Positions 1 to 8,728 of a DNA stretch of 64,000 nt are shown here, piece by piece. The notes beneath the pieces are model-generated. The model saw only the letters and a list, made by a program, of their open reading frames with translations, was not told where the DNA came from and searched no databases. This DNA is from an uncultured Ligilactobacillus sp. GTDB lineage: Bacteria > Bacillota > Bacilli > Lactobacillales > Lactobacillaceae. The position numbers and the translations under genes were made by a program. How positions within the stretch are numbered: position 1 is the first letter of the stretch; every line of letters starts with the position of its first letter. The stretch is taken from the NCBI GenBank assembly GCA_934201845.1, contig CAKPXA010000001.1:248001-312000 (forward strand), written 5' to 3'.

Positions 1-1
1 C

Positions 2-838
2 ATTACTGCGATGGTTACTGATGAAAACGACCGCTTCATTTTTGCTCAGAAGGACGGAATGACGTTCCGTCTGGACAAGTCCGAACTGATCAAGCTCCCG
101 AAGGCCGGTGCGATGATTACCGGCTTTGCCTATGAAAACGAGAACCATCAGTTGCAGCTGACGAAGAATCCTCCGAAGTGCGGTTTTGACCGTTACGCCT
201 GGGGAACCGTCATGGGCGTGCAGCGTGATCTCGGCGTATTCGTCGACGTCGGTCTGAAGAACAAGGACATTGCCGTTTCGCTTGACGAGCTTCCGGAGCT
301 TCCGGGTCTCTGGCCGAAGAAGGGCGACCGCCTGATGATTGCCCTGAGGGTTGATGACAAGGGCAGGCTCTGGGGCACGCCGGCAACGACCGAGATGTTC
401 CAGGCCGTAAGTGTGAAGGCGGATGCACGAATGAGGAACAGGAACGTCGAGGCGACTGCTTATCGCCTCAAGATGGCGGGAACATATGCGATAACATCAG
501 ATTACTGTCTGGGATTCATCCATCCGACGGAGCGCGAACGCGAGCCGCGGCTCGGCGAGGTGCTCAAGGCGCGCGTCATCGGTGTGCGCGAGGACGGAGT
601 TTTGAATCTCTCCCTTCTTCCAAGAGCCTATGAGGCAATTGATGATGATTCGAAGATGCTTCTGGCCGCGCTCGAGCACTCGAGGGACGGCCGTCTGCCT
701 CTGACGGACAAGAGCTCTCCGGAGGAAATCAGAAACTACTTCGGCATCAGCAAGGCCGGCTTCAAGAGAGCCGTCGGCCACCTGCTCAGGGCAGGAAAGG
801 TCCGGCAGGAAGACGGCTTCCTGATTCTGGTCAGGTAG
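2..838 (+). CDS. cvfB: CvfB/YitL-family S1 RNA-binding protein, 5' truncated
   Basis: RNA-binding protein of the CvfB (conserved virulence factor B, YitL) family, implicated in post-transcriptional control. The frame is open to the window edge; the first ATG is at 11, but the text just before it (Ile-Thr-Ala, then MVTDENDRF) reads like the inside of the first S1 domain of other CvfB proteins, so the true start probably lies outside the window. From the ATG, an S1-like OB fold covers about residues 1-60, a second S1 (GTVMGVQRDLGVFVDVGL) starts near 65, a third lies near 150-205, and a C-terminal winged helix (about 230-275) ends the protein, as in the family. It sits 19 bp before a Fur-type regulator and opens the fur-xerD-ribT-scpAB block. 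Family assignment is confident; its RNA target is unknown. Confidence 0.88.
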   Translation: MTAMVTDENDRFIFAQKDGMTFRLDKSELIKLPKAGAMITGFAYENENHQLQLTKNPPKCGFDRYAWGTVMGVQRDLGVFVDVGLKNKDIAVSLDELPELPGLWPKKGDRLMIALRVDDKGRLWGTPATTEMFQAVSVKADARMRNRNVEATAYRLKMAGTYAITSDYCLGFIHPTEREREPRLGEVLKARVIGVREDGVLNLSLLPRAYEAIDDDSKMLLAALEHSRDGRLPLTDKSSPEEIRNYFGISKAGFKRAVGHLLRAGKVRQEDGFLILVR

Positions 839-857
839 TCGGAGAGGGGGATTCGGG

Positions 858-1349
858 ATGAATGAACTGGAGAAAATCGAAGACAAGCTGCACGGTGCGG
901 GATTCAAGCTGACGCCCCAGCGGCGCGCAACTGTCGAGCTTCTGCTTGAGCACCACACCGAGCATCTGACCGCCGAGGAAGTATACGCCCTTCTGAGGGA
1001 CGATCACCCGGACGTCGGTCTGGCCACCGTCTATCGGACGCTGGACATTCTGACGGACATTCAGGTTCTGAACCGGATTACCTTTGAGGACGGCATGGCC
1101 CGCTTTGACCTCAAGACGGACGACAAGGGGCACTTCCATCATCATCTTGTCTGCACTGTCTGCGGCAGCGTTCAGGAGATTCATGAGGATCTCCTGCTCG
1201 ATGTCGAACAGCGCATTGACCATCAGTTTCACTTTGCAGTTTCAGACCATCGCCTGACTTTTCTGGGCGTTTGTGAACAGTGCCAGCGAAAAGAAAAACT
1301 AGCAAGAATTGAGGGTGAACATCATAGAACTTCAAAGAATACTGGATGA
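858..1349 (+). CDS. fur: Fur-family metal-dependent transcriptional repressor
   Basis: Fur superfamily regulator (Fur/PerR/Zur) of 163 residues. The N-terminal winged helix includes LTPQRRATVELLL and the recognition region GLATVYRTLDIL (about 52-63). The C-terminal dimerisation domain has the HFHHHLVC metal-binding stretch and two CxxC pairs (CTVC, CEQC) that normally hold structural zinc. A GGAGAGGGGG ribosome-binding site precedes ATG 858. The 3' end overlaps the start of xerD, so the two are translationally coupled. In lactobacilli this gene between cvfB and xerD is usually called Fur or PerR; iron, manganese/peroxide or zinc sensing cannot be separated by eye. Confidence 0.9.
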   Translation: MNELEKIEDKLHGAGFKLTPQRRATVELLLEHHTEHLTAEEVYALLRDDHPDVGLATVYRTLDILTDIQVLNRITFEDGMARFDLKTDDKGHFHHHLVCTVCGSVQEIHEDLLLDVEQRIDHQFHFAVSDHRLTFLGVCEQCQRKEKLARIEGEHHRTSKNTG

Positions 1350-2217
1350 TTACCTGCATTATCTGAAGGCCGAACGCGGCTTGTCCGACAATACGGTCTC
1401 AAGCTACGGCATGGACCTTCAGCAGTTCATCGGTTACCTGAAGGAACAGGAGATTGATAACCTGAATGACGTGGACAAGCAGGTCATCATTGACTATCTT
1501 GATTATCTGATGAAGAAGGGCAAGGCGAACTCATCCATTGTCCGTTGCGTGACCAGTCTGCGCAAGTTCTTCCAGACCATGAAGCAGGACGGAATAATTG
1601 ATGAGAATCCGATGTTGACGATTGAGACGCCGAAGAGCGAAAAGCATCTGCCGGAAGTTCTTTCGACCGAGGAAGTCGAGATGCTGCTGAATGCACCCGA
1701 TGTGACTCAGACGCTCGGTCTGCGCAACAGGGCCATTCTCGAGCTCATGTACGCAACGGGGCTGCGTGTCTCGGAAGTCGTCAACCTCAGGCTCGAGGAC
1801 CTGCACCTTGACGTCGGCATCATCCAGACCATCGGCAAGGGTCGCAAGGAAAGGATCGTGCCAATCGGGGACGAGGCCATCACCTGGATCAACAACTATC
1901 TCAGGGATGCAAGACCGGAACTGTGCAAGACAAGGCGCAGTCCGTTCCTGTTCGTCAACTTCCATGGTGAGCGCCTGACCAGGCAGGGCGTCTGGAAGAA
2001 CCTGAAGAACGAGGTCAGGAAGGCCGGCATCACGAAGAACGTCACGCCGCATACCCTGAGGCATTCGTTTGCGACCCACATCCTCGAGAACGGGGCGGAC
2101 CTGAGAATCGTCCAGGAGCTGCTCGGACATTCGGACATCTCGACGACGCAGATTTACACGCACATTTCGAAGAAGCGTCTTTCGGAGATCTATGACACGA
2201 CTCATCCCCATGCATGA
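1315..2217 (+). CDS. xerD: Tyrosine recombinase XerD
   Basis: Site-specific tyrosine recombinase that resolves chromosome dimers at dif together with XerC or XerS. About 300 residues with an N-terminal SAM-like core-binding domain (LDDYLHYLKAERGLSDNT) and a catalytic domain. Visible catalytic residues are the first Arg in ATGLRVSE (R151 from the GTG), the HTLRHSFATH box, the GH of LLGHSDISTTQ and the nucleophile Tyr in QIYTHIS. The start is uncertain: GTG 1315 or TTG 1309, both inside the last 35-41 bp of fur and without a good ribosome-binding site, which suggests coupling to fur. Its place before ribT-scpA matches lactobacilli. Confidence 0.9.
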   Translation: MNIIELQRILDDYLHYLKAERGLSDNTVSSYGMDLQQFIGYLKEQEIDNLNDVDKQVIIDYLDYLMKKGKANSSIVRCVTSLRKFFQTMKQDGIIDENPMLTIETPKSEKHLPEVLSTEEVEMLLNAPDVTQTLGLRNRAILELMYATGLRVSEVVNLRLEDLHLDVGIIQTIGKGRKERIVPIGDEAITWINNYLRDARPELCKTRRSPFLFVNFHGERLTRQGVWKNLKNEVRKAGITKNVTPHTLRHSFATHILENGADLRIVQELLGHSDISTTQIYTHISKKRLSEIYDTTHPHA

Positions 2218-2300
2218 CAGTCATGTTTGTTTTAGTTGTTGATTTGTGGTAAAGTATTCTAGAGTACGAAATGGCGGTTTGTCTGCCACGGGAGGATAAA

Positions 2301-2684
2301 ATGCTTTACAAGTACAAGAACGACTATGAGAAGATAGCAATGGGGTTGTTGTCGTTTATTCCCGACCTGAAGGAGATTTCCCATCTCAAGTCATGCTTTG
2401 AATGGTACCGCGCCGAAGATGACAGGCATCTGTACCTGTGGAAGAACGAGGAAGGCGACTTCATCGCCATCGCCGGCGTCGAGGCCGACGAGTCCTCGAA
2501 GATCGTGATGCTGCGTCACATTTCGGTGATTCCGGCTGAGCGGAACCACGGTGTCTGCTTCGAGGTGCTTGATGCCCTGAAGAAGATGTACCCCGGCTAT
2601 GAGATGATGGGAAGCCTGGAAACGGCCGGACTTGTTTCCAGATGGGCAGGTCAGAATGGAGATTCAGATGGAAATGACCGATAA
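2301..2684 (+). CDS. ribT: RibT-like GNAT-family protein
   Basis: Small protein (127 aa) of the RibT family, with a GNAT acetyltransferase-like fold, named after the gene at the end of the Bacillus rib operon; its substrate is not established. MLYKYKNDYEKIAMGLLSFIP is typical of the N-terminus, and LRHISVIPAERNHGVCFEVLDAL corresponds to the acetyl-CoA-binding region. A GGAGG at 2291-2295 precedes ATG 2301, so the upstream in-frame codons are not used. The 3' end overlaps scpA by 17 bp. In lactobacilli ribT commonly sits between xerD and scpA, away from riboflavin synthesis genes, as here. Confidence 0.82.
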   Translation: MLYKYKNDYEKIAMGLLSFIPDLKEISHLKSCFEWYRAEDDRHLYLWKNEEGDFIAIAGVEADESSKIVMLRHISVIPAERNHGVCFEVLDALKKMYPGYEMMGSLETAGLVSRWAGQNGDSDGNDR

Positions 2685-3417
2685 CGGGAGACTGACTTTC
2701 AGGCTGCCGACGTTTGAAGGACCGCTGGACCTTCTGCTCCATCTCATAAAGAAGAACGAAATGGATATCTATGATATCCCCATGACGGAAATTACTTCCC
2801 AGTATATCGACTACCTGCATCAGATGCAGGATCTGGAGCTTGATATTGCTGGGGAGTATTTAGTTATTGCCGCGATGCTGCTCAACATCAAGAGCAGGAT
2901 GCTTCTGCCCGGCGAGGCCGCTGAGATGGAGGACGAGGATGAAGACGCGCCCGATCCGCGCGAGGAGCTTGTGGCGCAGCTTGTTCTGCACAGGACGTTC
3001 CAGGAGGCTGCGGGGAACCTGCGCCTGCTCTCCGACGAGCGCATGAAGCAGTACACGCGTGAGATGGAGGAGCCGCCGGAGGATGCGCTGAAGGCACATC
3101 TGGAGGAGAACGGCGGCGACCTGAAGGCTCTTGGCCGGGCCTTTGCGAAGCTGATGATGAAGCGTCAGCTCAAGGAACCGGTCAGAAGAAGGATTAATCC
3201 TGAAAAATACAGTCTCAGGAACGAACTTGCGAGACTGAAGGCAAGAATCAGTCATGCCTCTGCTCCGGTGCCCTTCGAGGAGCTGTTTCCGGAAGATGCA
3301 GAGGTTGAACTGGTGGTGACGGTCTTCATGGCAATGCTTGAGCTGATGAAGCGTCACGAACTGAGAGCCGAGCAGGACGGTAACTTCGGTTCAATTATTC
3401 TGACAGGTGGTGATTAG
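2668..3417 (+). CDS. scpA: Segregation and condensation protein A (kleisin)
   Basis: Kleisin subunit of the SMC-ScpA-ScpB condensin that compacts and segregates the chromosome. FEGPLDLLLHLIKKNEMDIYDIPM near the N-terminus is the hallmark ScpA motif; the acidic middle (EMEDEDEDAPDPREEL) and the C-terminal winged helix (about 180-249) are also typical. Of several in-frame starts, ATG 2668 has a GGAG six bases upstream and gives MEMTDNGRLTFRLPTFEG, matching usual ScpA length (about 250 aa). It overlaps ribT and is followed directly by scpB. Confidence 0.93.
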   Translation: MEMTDNGRLTFRLPTFEGPLDLLLHLIKKNEMDIYDIPMTEITSQYIDYLHQMQDLELDIAGEYLVIAAMLLNIKSRMLLPGEAAEMEDEDEDAPDPREELVAQLVLHRTFQEAAGNLRLLSDERMKQYTREMEEPPEDALKAHLEENGGDLKALGRAFAKLMMKRQLKEPVRRRINPEKYSLRNELARLKARISHASAPVPFEELFPEDAEVELVVTVFMAMLELMKRHELRAEQDGNFGSIILTGGD

Positions 3418-3996
3418 GTGCTGTCCAACCAGGCAAAAATTGAAAGTCTGCTCTTCGTCAGCGGAAGCGAGGGAATCTCTCTGACGGAGCTTTCGCAGAT
3501 GGTCGGGATGCTGAAGCCGGCGGTGCATGACCAGATTGCAAGGCTCAATGAGAAGTACCGTGGCGACAGCTCGTGCAGCTTCGAGATTCTCGAGGCGGGT
3601 GAACGCTTCAGGCTGGCTACGAAGAAGGGCTTTGCCCCGCTGCTCAGGCAGTATTTCGAGGCGCCGTCAATGGTTGAGATTTCGGGCGCCTGCCTTGAGA
3701 CACTTTCAATCGTTGCATACAAGCAGCCGGTGACGAGAATTGACATCGAGGAGATCCGCGGCGTTCAGTCGGGCGGAATGATCCAGAAACTGCTTTTGCT
3801 TGACCTGATAAGGGAAGACGGCAGACTGGATGCGCCGGGCCGGCCGATTCTCTATTCGACCACGGCTAACTTTCTTGATTACTTTGGAATCAAGTCGCTT
3901 TCGGAGCTGCCGGAGCTGCCTGAAGGCAAGGATGATGAAGACGACGATAACGTAATGGAACTGTTCAACGCAAAGCTGTACGAAGAACAGCAGTAA
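3418..3996 (+). CDS. scpB: Segregation and condensation protein B
   Basis: Winged-helix partner of ScpA in the SMC condensin complex; a dimer bridges the kleisin. The protein has 192 residues with tandem winged helices: an N-terminal one ([21 protein letters not shown]) and a second containing [24 protein letters not shown], the best-conserved ScpB stretch. The start is GTG 3418, immediately after the scpA stop, with AGGTGGTG upstream inside scpA. The acidic tail ([10 protein letters not shown]) is usual. It is 11 bp from rluB. Confidence 0.95.
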   Translation: MLSNQAKIESLLFVSGSEGISLTELSQMVGMLKPAVHDQIARLNEKYRGDSSCSFEILEAGERFRLATKKGFAPLLRQYFEAPSMVEISGACLETLSIVAYKQPVTRIDIEEIRGVQSGGMIQKLLLLDLIREDGRLDAPGRPILYSTTANFLDYFGIKSLSELPELPEGKDDEDDDNVMELFNAKLYEEQQ

Positions 3997-4007
3997 GGAG
4001 AAGTGAA

Positions 4008-4754
4008 ATGGCTGAAGTCAGATTACAGAAGGCAATGGCTGATGCTGGCGTCGCATCGAGGCGCGCAAGCGAAAGGCTGATTCTTGAAGGCCGTGTCAGG
4101 GTCAACGGAACGGTTGTCAGGGAACTGGGAACGAAGGTCAGGGGCGACGACGCGATTGAGGTTGACGGAACGCTCATCGAACGCGAGGAGAGGAAGGTCT
4201 ACTACCTCTTCTACAAGCCGCGCGGCGTCATCAGCGCCGTCAGTGATGACAAGGGACGCAGGGTGGTCACGGACTACTTCACGGAGGAGAGGAACCGCAT
4301 CTATCCGATCGGCCGCCTCGACTACGACACGTCCGGAATACTGCTTCTGACCAACGACGGCAGGCTTGCCAACCTTCTGATGCATCCCCGCTACAAGGTG
4401 GAGAAGACATATGTCGCCAAGGTCGAGGGAATGGTTCAGAACGATGACCTGAAGCGCCTGCGCAAGGGCGTCAGGATGAAGGACGGTCACTACAGCGCAC
4501 GTGCCAGGGCAAAGGTCCTCTCAAGCGACCGTGCGAAGAATCACTCGATTGTCTCCCTGACGATTCACGAAGGAAGAAATCACCAGGTCAAGAACATGTT
4601 CGAGGCCATCGGTCATCCGGTGATGAAGCTCAAGCGCGAGACGTACGACTTTCTGACGCTGCAGGGACTTTCCTCCGGTCAGTACCGCGAGCTCAGCAAT
4701 GACGAGGTCAAGGCGCTGTACGACCATGCGCAGAAGAACAGCAGGTTGAAATAA
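4008..4754 (+). CDS. rluB: 23S rRNA pseudouridine synthase RluB
   Basis: Pseudouridine synthase of the RsuA/RluB/E/F group, modifying helix 89 of 23S rRNA (position 2605 in E. coli numbering). An S4 RNA-binding domain (RLQKAMADAGVASRRASERLI) is followed by the catalytic domain with the GRLDYDTSGILLLTNDG motif, whose Asp is the catalytic residue, and by KTYVAKVEG and EGRNHQVKNMFEAIGHPV. It is 248 aa, normal for the family. AAGGAG precedes ATG 4008. It closes the scp operon; the next unit begins with an FMN riboswitch. Confidence 0.94.
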   Translation: MAEVRLQKAMADAGVASRRASERLILEGRVRVNGTVVRELGTKVRGDDAIEVDGTLIEREERKVYYLFYKPRGVISAVSDDKGRRVVTDYFTEERNRIYPIGRLDYDTSGILLLTNDGRLANLLMHPRYKVEKTYVAKVEGMVQNDDLKRLRKGVRMKDGHYSARARAKVLSSDRAKNHSIVSLTIHEGRNHQVKNMFEAIGHPVMKLKRETYDFLTLQGLSSGQYRELSNDEVKALYDHAQKNSRLK

Positions 4755-4800
4755 TTCTGTGACTGTGTTAAAATTGATACTGTAAAATTTTAATCAAGTT

Positions 4801-4915
4801 AATCTTCAGGGCAGGGTGAAAATCCCGACCGGCGGTGATAGTCCGCGACTCTCGCAAGAGATCGAACCGGTGTGATTCCGGTACCGACAGTATAGTCTGG
4901 ATGAAAGAAGATAGG
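4801..4915 (+). ncRNA. FMN riboswitch (RFN element)
   Basis: Canonical RFN aptamer: the opening CTTCAGGGCAGGGTGAAAAT, then CCGACCGGCGGT, the AGTCCGCGAC arm, ACCGGTGTGATTCCGGTACC and the closing GTCTGGATGAAAGAAGA are all recognisable and in order. It binds flavin mononucleotide and here precedes a riboflavin transporter, so FMN excess should switch off vitamin uptake. A GC-rich terminator lies about 60 bp downstream, consistent with transcriptional attenuation. Confidence 0.97.
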
Positions 4916-4971
4916 GCTTTTTTGTGCAGTTCGAAATTCCGGTGGAGCCGGCTTATTGAGAATGAACATTG

Positions 4972-5008
4972 AAGGACCCTGCTGCTCTGTTGCGGCGGGG
5001 TCCTTTTT
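4972..5008 (+). terminator. Riboswitch-controlled terminator before ribU
   Basis: Stem GGACCC...GGGTCC (4974-4979 with 4998-5003, extended by GC pairs) followed by TTTTT, between the FMN aptamer and ribU. Its position supports termination when FMN is bound. Confidence 0.8.
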
Positions 5009-5043
5009 GGCCTTCTTTGGGGATTGACACAGGAGGTTTTCAT

Positions 5044-5622
5044 ATGAAGAACAGTGTTTCCATTCGCCGCGGCGCCATCGCCGCATGTCTTGCAGCAATT
5101 TCCTACGTGCTGATGTATTTCTCGTTCGTCATCATCCCGATTGTCCCGTTCATGAAACTGGACTTCTCGGACATCCCGATTCTGCTCGGTCTCTTTCTGC
5201 TCGGACCGTGGGCCGGTCTTGAGATTGCGGCCATCCGCTCAGTCATCTACTTCGTTCTGACCGGCGTCTCCCTGCCGCACATGATCGGCGTCGGCCTGAG
5301 CTTCGTTGCCACTCTCGTCTTCTGCTACCCGCTTTACTTCCTGCTCAGGGACAGGGCGCTGACATTGAAAAATGCAGTGCTTGCAGTCAGCGTTGCGACC
5401 GTCAGCCTGACTGCGGTTCTCTCGCTCACGAATTACCTCGTGACGATTCCGCTTTACATGAACCTGCTCGGCATGAAGCTCGGCATGCCGCTCAGCAGCA
5501 TGGTTCTTTTCGGCGTCGTGCCGTTCAATCTGATCAAGGGCGCCGTGCTCGGCATCCTCTTCTCATTTGTCTACAGCCGGCTTTCATCCTGGATCTCATC
5601 CCAGGCCCGCAGATTCGCATAG
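5044..5622 (+). CDS. ribU: Riboflavin ECF transporter S component RibU
   Basis: Substrate-binding membrane subunit of an energy-coupling-factor transporter for riboflavin. Six hydrophobic segments fill the 192 residues; MKLDFSDIPILLGLFLLGPWAGL is a characteristic RibU stretch between helices 1 and 3. An AGGAGG at 5030-5035 sets ATG 5044. The shared energising subunits (EcfA, EcfA', EcfT) are not in this window. The FMN riboswitch directly upstream strongly supports the substrate call. Confidence 0.95.
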   Translation: MKNSVSIRRGAIAACLAAISYVLMYFSFVIIPIVPFMKLDFSDIPILLGLFLLGPWAGLEIAAIRSVIYFVLTGVSLPHMIGVGLSFVATLVFCYPLYFLLRDRALTLKNAVLAVSVATVSLTAVLSLTNYLVTIPLYMNLLGMKLGMPLSSMVLFGVVPFNLIKGAVLGILFSFVYSRLSSWISSQARRFA

Positions 5623-5636
5623 CATATGGCAGACAG

Positions 5637-5670
5637 TCTCCGTTCCGTGAAAGGGGCGGAGATTTTTTTT
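5637..5670 (+). terminator. ribU terminator
   Basis: TCTCCG (5637-5642) pairs with CGGAGA (5657-5662), followed by eight T residues. Confidence 0.85.
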
Positions 5671-5711
5671 GCCTTGATTTTGTGCAGCATCTGCCTGCGT
5701 TCCAAAAACGC

Positions 5712-5837
5712 CAGATGCCCGTAACTCCCGAATGGTGCTGGGACGAAATGTGAGATCTGCAGGAAATGTGTGCCTGATGCGCTGAATTTAGCACGAAAAT
5801 CAGATTAGTATATGCAATTGCTGCCTTTGAATTCAAA
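5712..5837. repeat. Partial copy A of the interspersed repeat family
   Basis: Non-coding stretch between ribU and mntH. GGTGCTGGGACGAAAT (5734-5749) matches both inverted ends of the element at 50733-50955 (15/16 and 13/16). The flank ATGCCCGTAACTCCCGAATGG resembles the outer flank of that element, and the interior (TTAGTATATGCAATTG near 5806-5821) matches its interior TTAGTATATACAATTG. The right inverted end is missing and the copy runs into the mntH terminator. Confidence 0.65.
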
Positions 5838-5846
5838 AAGACTCAT

Positions 5847-5880
5847 GAAAAACCCCTCCGCACGGTCTGCACGGAGGGGG
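5847..5880 (-). terminator. mntH terminator
   Basis: Read on the minus strand, CCCCTCCG pairs with CGGAGGGG (5853-5860 with 5872-5879) and is followed by a run of T. It lies 28 bp past the mntH stop. Confidence 0.85.
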
Positions 5881-5907
5881 GAGTAAATGTCTTCGATTGA
5901 AAGGCGA

Positions 5908-7485
5908 TTATGCCTTGTCGTCCATTTCCTTCAGATGTTCAGCGAGGCGCTTGTCGCCGTTGTGGAGTTCAACGAGTGTCCAGACAAGCAGGACGAGTAT
6001 CACGACAATCAGGACGTAGGCGATGGCATGGGCTGTCGAGAGCTGAGATGCCGTCGGGTTCGTGCCGTAGAAGTTGACGATGGAATCAGGCAGCCCCTTG
6101 AGATTGAGGAACGTCAGCCCGATGACGGAGACCCAGCCGAGAATCTTGACGATGATGTTGTTGGCGAAGCGGTTGCCCATGCTTTGCTTGCTGTTGGTCA
6201 TGATGAGCAGCGGGAGCATTGAGAACGGCAGCGCCAGGGCCAGGAAGACCTGCGAGTTGTTCATGAGGGTGTTCAGGGCTTCGTGTCTCTGTATTTCCGT
6301 GTCACTGGCGGTCATCATGACGCAGATGAGGACGGGAACGACGGAGAGAAGACGTGTGACCAGGCGGCGGGCCCAGAGCGGCATCTTCAGGTGAACGAAG
6401 CCTTCCATGATTACCTGACCTGTAAGTGTTCCGGTGATGGTCGAGTTCTGACCGGAAGCGAGCAGCGCAACGGCGAAGAGAACTGAGAGGGCACCGGACT
6501 TGGCAACGGAGGCGAGGACGCCGTTGCTCATGGTGGATGTATCGGAAAGGGCGGCGTAGAGTCCGAAGAACGACGGGTCCTTGACCGCGCCGTTCTTGAA
6601 CACGGCAACGCCCATAATCAGGAGAAGGCAGTTGACGATGAAGGCGGCGGACAGCTGGATGTTGGAGTCCCAGGTCGTGAAGCGGACTGCCGATGCAACT
6701 TCATCTTCGTCATCGTGGTTGATGGTGCGTGTCTGGGAGACGGCTGAGTGAAGATAGAGGTTGTGCGGCATGACGGTCGCGCCGATGATGCCGAGGGCGC
6801 CCTGAATCGGGGTCATGCCGCCGACGGACGGACCGGATGCGAATGTCTTCGATGTCGGGATGAAGCCGGCGAACACTGCGCCCCAGTCGGGGTCTGACAG
6901 GGCGACTTCATAGACGAAGACGAACAGGATGACCATGATGAGTGCGACGACGATGGCCTCGATCTTGCGGAATCCGACCTTGGTTAATAAGAGCAGTAAC
7001 ATGACGTCGAGAACGGTGATGAACACGGCGTAGATGAGGGGGATTCCGAACAGGAGATAAAGGGCGATCGCGGCGCCGATGACTTCGGCGATGTCGGTGG
7101 CCATGATGGCGAACTCGGTCAGGATCCAGAGTACGATGCCAAGCGCGCGTCCCGTTCTTGCGCGGATGGCCTGCGCCAGGTCCAGGCGCGTGACAATGCC
7201 AAGTTTAGCTGCCATGTACTGAAGAAGCATCGCAATCAAACTTGACATCAATATAACTGACATTAAGGTATATTGGAAGTTCTGACCGCCTGTGATGGAC
7301 GTCGACCAGTTGCCGGGGTCCATGTAGCCGACGGCGACGAGCGCGCCGGGACCCGAATAGGCAAGCAGCGTCCGCCAGAAGCCCTTTCCCTTTGGAACCT
7401 TGACGGTGCCGTTTATCTCTTCAAGGGACGGACCGTTTGCATATTGAATAAGCTTGCGTTTATTCTTATTTTCAGAGTTACTCAC
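5908..7485 (-). CDS. mntH: Nramp-family Mn(2+)/H(+) symporter MntH
   Basis: Proton-coupled importer of manganese, a key metal for lactic acid bacteria. 525 residues with 11 or so membrane segments and the signature metal-site motifs: VGYMDPGNW in helix 1 (DPGN) and [12 protein letters not shown] in helix 6 (MPH). GTG 7485 (MSNSENKNK) is preferred over the upstream GTG 7497 because AAAGGTGG lies about 9 bases before it. The gene is monocistronic with its own terminator. An imperfect dyad (TTAGG...CCTTA) upstream at 7551-7572 could be an MntR operator, which would be the expected control. Confidence 0.95.
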   Translation of the reverse strand: MSNSENKNKRKLIQYANGPSLEEINGTVKVPKGKGFWRTLLAYSGPGALVAVGYMDPGNWSTSITGGQNFQYTLMSVILMSSLIAMLLQYMAAKLGIVTRLDLAQAIRARTGRALGIVLWILTEFAIMATDIAEVIGAAIALYLLFGIPLIYAVFITVLDVMLLLLLTKVGFRKIEAIVVALIMVILFVFVYEVALSDPDWGAVFAGFIPTSKTFASGPSVGGMTPIQGALGIIGATVMPHNLYLHSAVSQTRTINHDDEDEVASAVRFTTWDSNIQLSAAFIVNCLLLIMGVAVFKNGAVKDPSFFGLYAALSDTSTMSNGVLASVAKSGALSVLFAVALLASGQNSTITGTLTGQVIMEGFVHLKMPLWARRLVTRLLSVVPVLICVMMTASDTEIQRHEALNTLMNNSQVFLALALPFSMLPLLIMTNSKQSMGNRFANNIIVKILGWVSVIGLTFLNLKGLPDSIVNFYGTNPTASQLSTAHAIAYVLIVVILVLLVWTLVELHNGDKRLAEHLKEMDDKA

Positions 7486-7550
7486 AATGAAAACCACCTT
7501 TCCTCGGATTACATTCCCATTTTACAACAGGTTAAGTAAAATTAAAAGTA

Positions 7551-7572
7551 TTTTTAGGGCGACCTTACAAAT
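7551..7572 (-). promoter_or_regulatory. Possible MntR/DtxR-type operator upstream of mntH
   Basis: TTTTTAGGGCGACCTTACAAA contains the imperfect dyad TTAGG-GCGA-CCTTA. It lies about 65-85 bp upstream of the mntH start, where a metal repressor would act. The assignment is by analogy only. Confidence 0.35.
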
Positions 7573-7602
7573 TATTTTCATCATATTTGAAATCTCCATG
7601 AA

Positions 7603-7610
7603 AAATGCAG
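7603..7610 (-). repeat. Solo short repeat motif upstream of ypbB
   Basis: AAATGCAG, the reverse of the CTGCATTT core, about 40 bp upstream of the ypbB -10 box; on the minus strand it reads GAGCTCTGCATTTTTCATGG. Confidence 0.4.
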
Positions 7611-7647
7611 AGCTCCGTACGTCAGACGGACGGAAATACAGAACATA

Positions 7648-7656
7648 TGTTATAAT
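7648..7656 (+). promoter_or_regulatory. Extended -10 promoter for ypbB-recQ
   Basis: TGTTATAAT is a perfect extended -10 (TGnTATAAT), 31 bp before the ypbB start codon. No good -35 is visible. Confidence 0.6.
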
Positions 7657-7687
7657 TAAGAGAATAACAGGACATGGAGGTGCTTTG

Positions 7688-8728
7688 ATGCGCAGGACAC
7701 TTGTCGTGCAGCGGGTTCTGCTCTACTATGACGAATCACCCAGGCGTCCGGCCGTCATCAGGCAGCTTCTGACCGGACACCTGACCACATCCTCGCGCTT
7801 CTGGGGGATGTGCTACGGAATTCTGGACATTGTCAATACGGACTACGAGCTCGGCTTTCAGCTTGAACGGATTTCGGACATTGCAGCCGGCAGGGGCTGG
7901 CTGGAACGTGACGGCAGGTCGTCGTACCGGCTGACGCCTGCGGGCAGGCAGGTCCGGGACGAGTATCTGCGCCTGCACCGCACGATGAAGAGGCCGGAGC
8001 TCTTCGCCCGCTTCAGCTGCAGAAGGCTGGCTGCTCTTCTGTCCCTGTGCGTTCAGGTGGCGTCCGAGCTGAGCTTCGGCGGGCACAGGTACATGCCGGT
8101 CACCGGCGACTACCACGTTCTCTGGCTGTTCAGGTCGTGGTACCTCGCATACGGCATGGAGGGCATCGGCGAGATAAGGACCGGGCTGCTGGATTTTCTG
8201 GCGGGAGAGGACGAGACTGATGCTGCCGTCTTCATGGCGAAGTTTGCGGGGCATGAGACCGCCGGAAGAACAAGGGAGCAGATTGCCGATGACTACGGGC
8301 TGGAGGTCAGCGACGTGGTCATCATCGAACGTGACCTGACAGTCAGGTTCGGGGAGTTCGTGCTTGAACGGGGCGGTCGTCTGGCCGAGCTCTTCCGGTT
8401 CGTGACGATGCCGGGAATCGTCTCTGAAAGTGCCCTGAAAACGTACGGGATGGTGCGCGGGGGCGCTGACGCCGTTCAGATTGCCAGGCAGCGCAGGCTG
8501 AAGGTGTCGACCGTGACGGAGCATCTGCTGGACTGTTCGATCGTGTTTGACGACTTTCCGTTTGAGCGGTTCGTTTCGGAGGAGACGAGACGGCGGGTCG
8601 GGGAGACTTATTCCGGCGAGCGGACCGTCGATTGGGATTTCAGGAAGTGCGCCGGCGAGGGAGTGCCGTTTCCCGAATACCGGCTGATTCAGATAGAGAG
8701 GGTAAAGAAGCATGGAGCATCATACTGA
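7688..8728 (+). CDS. ypbB: YpbB-like helix-turn-helix protein paired with RecQ
   Basis: 346-residue protein matching the YpbB family, encoded next to recQ/recS in many Firmicutes; its molecular role is unknown. It is mostly helical; a C-terminal helicase-associated HTH-like region (about residues 200-290, including GRTREQIADDYGLEVSDVV and GADAVQIARQRRLKVSTVTEHL) resembles the HTH_40 type found on some RecQ proteins. ATG 7688 has GGAGGTG 5 bases upstream; the longer upstream frame has no ribosome-binding site. It overlaps recQ by 17 bp, so the two proteins are probably made together and may cooperate. Confidence 0.75.
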   Translation: MRRTLVVQRVLLYYDESPRRPAVIRQLLTGHLTTSSRFWGMCYGILDIVNTDYELGFQLERISDIAAGRGWLERDGRSSYRLTPAGRQVRDEYLRLHRTMKRPELFARFSCRRLAALLSLCVQVASELSFGGHRYMPVTGDYHVLWLFRSWYLAYGMEGIGEIRTGLLDFLAGEDETDAAVFMAKFAGHETAGRTREQIADDYGLEVSDVVIIERDLTVRFGEFVLERGGRLAELFRFVTMPGIVSESALKTYGMVRGGADAVQIARQRRLKVSTVTEHLLDCSIVFDDFPFERFVSEETRRRVGETYSGERTVDWDFRKCAGEGVPFPEYRLIQIERVKKHGASY

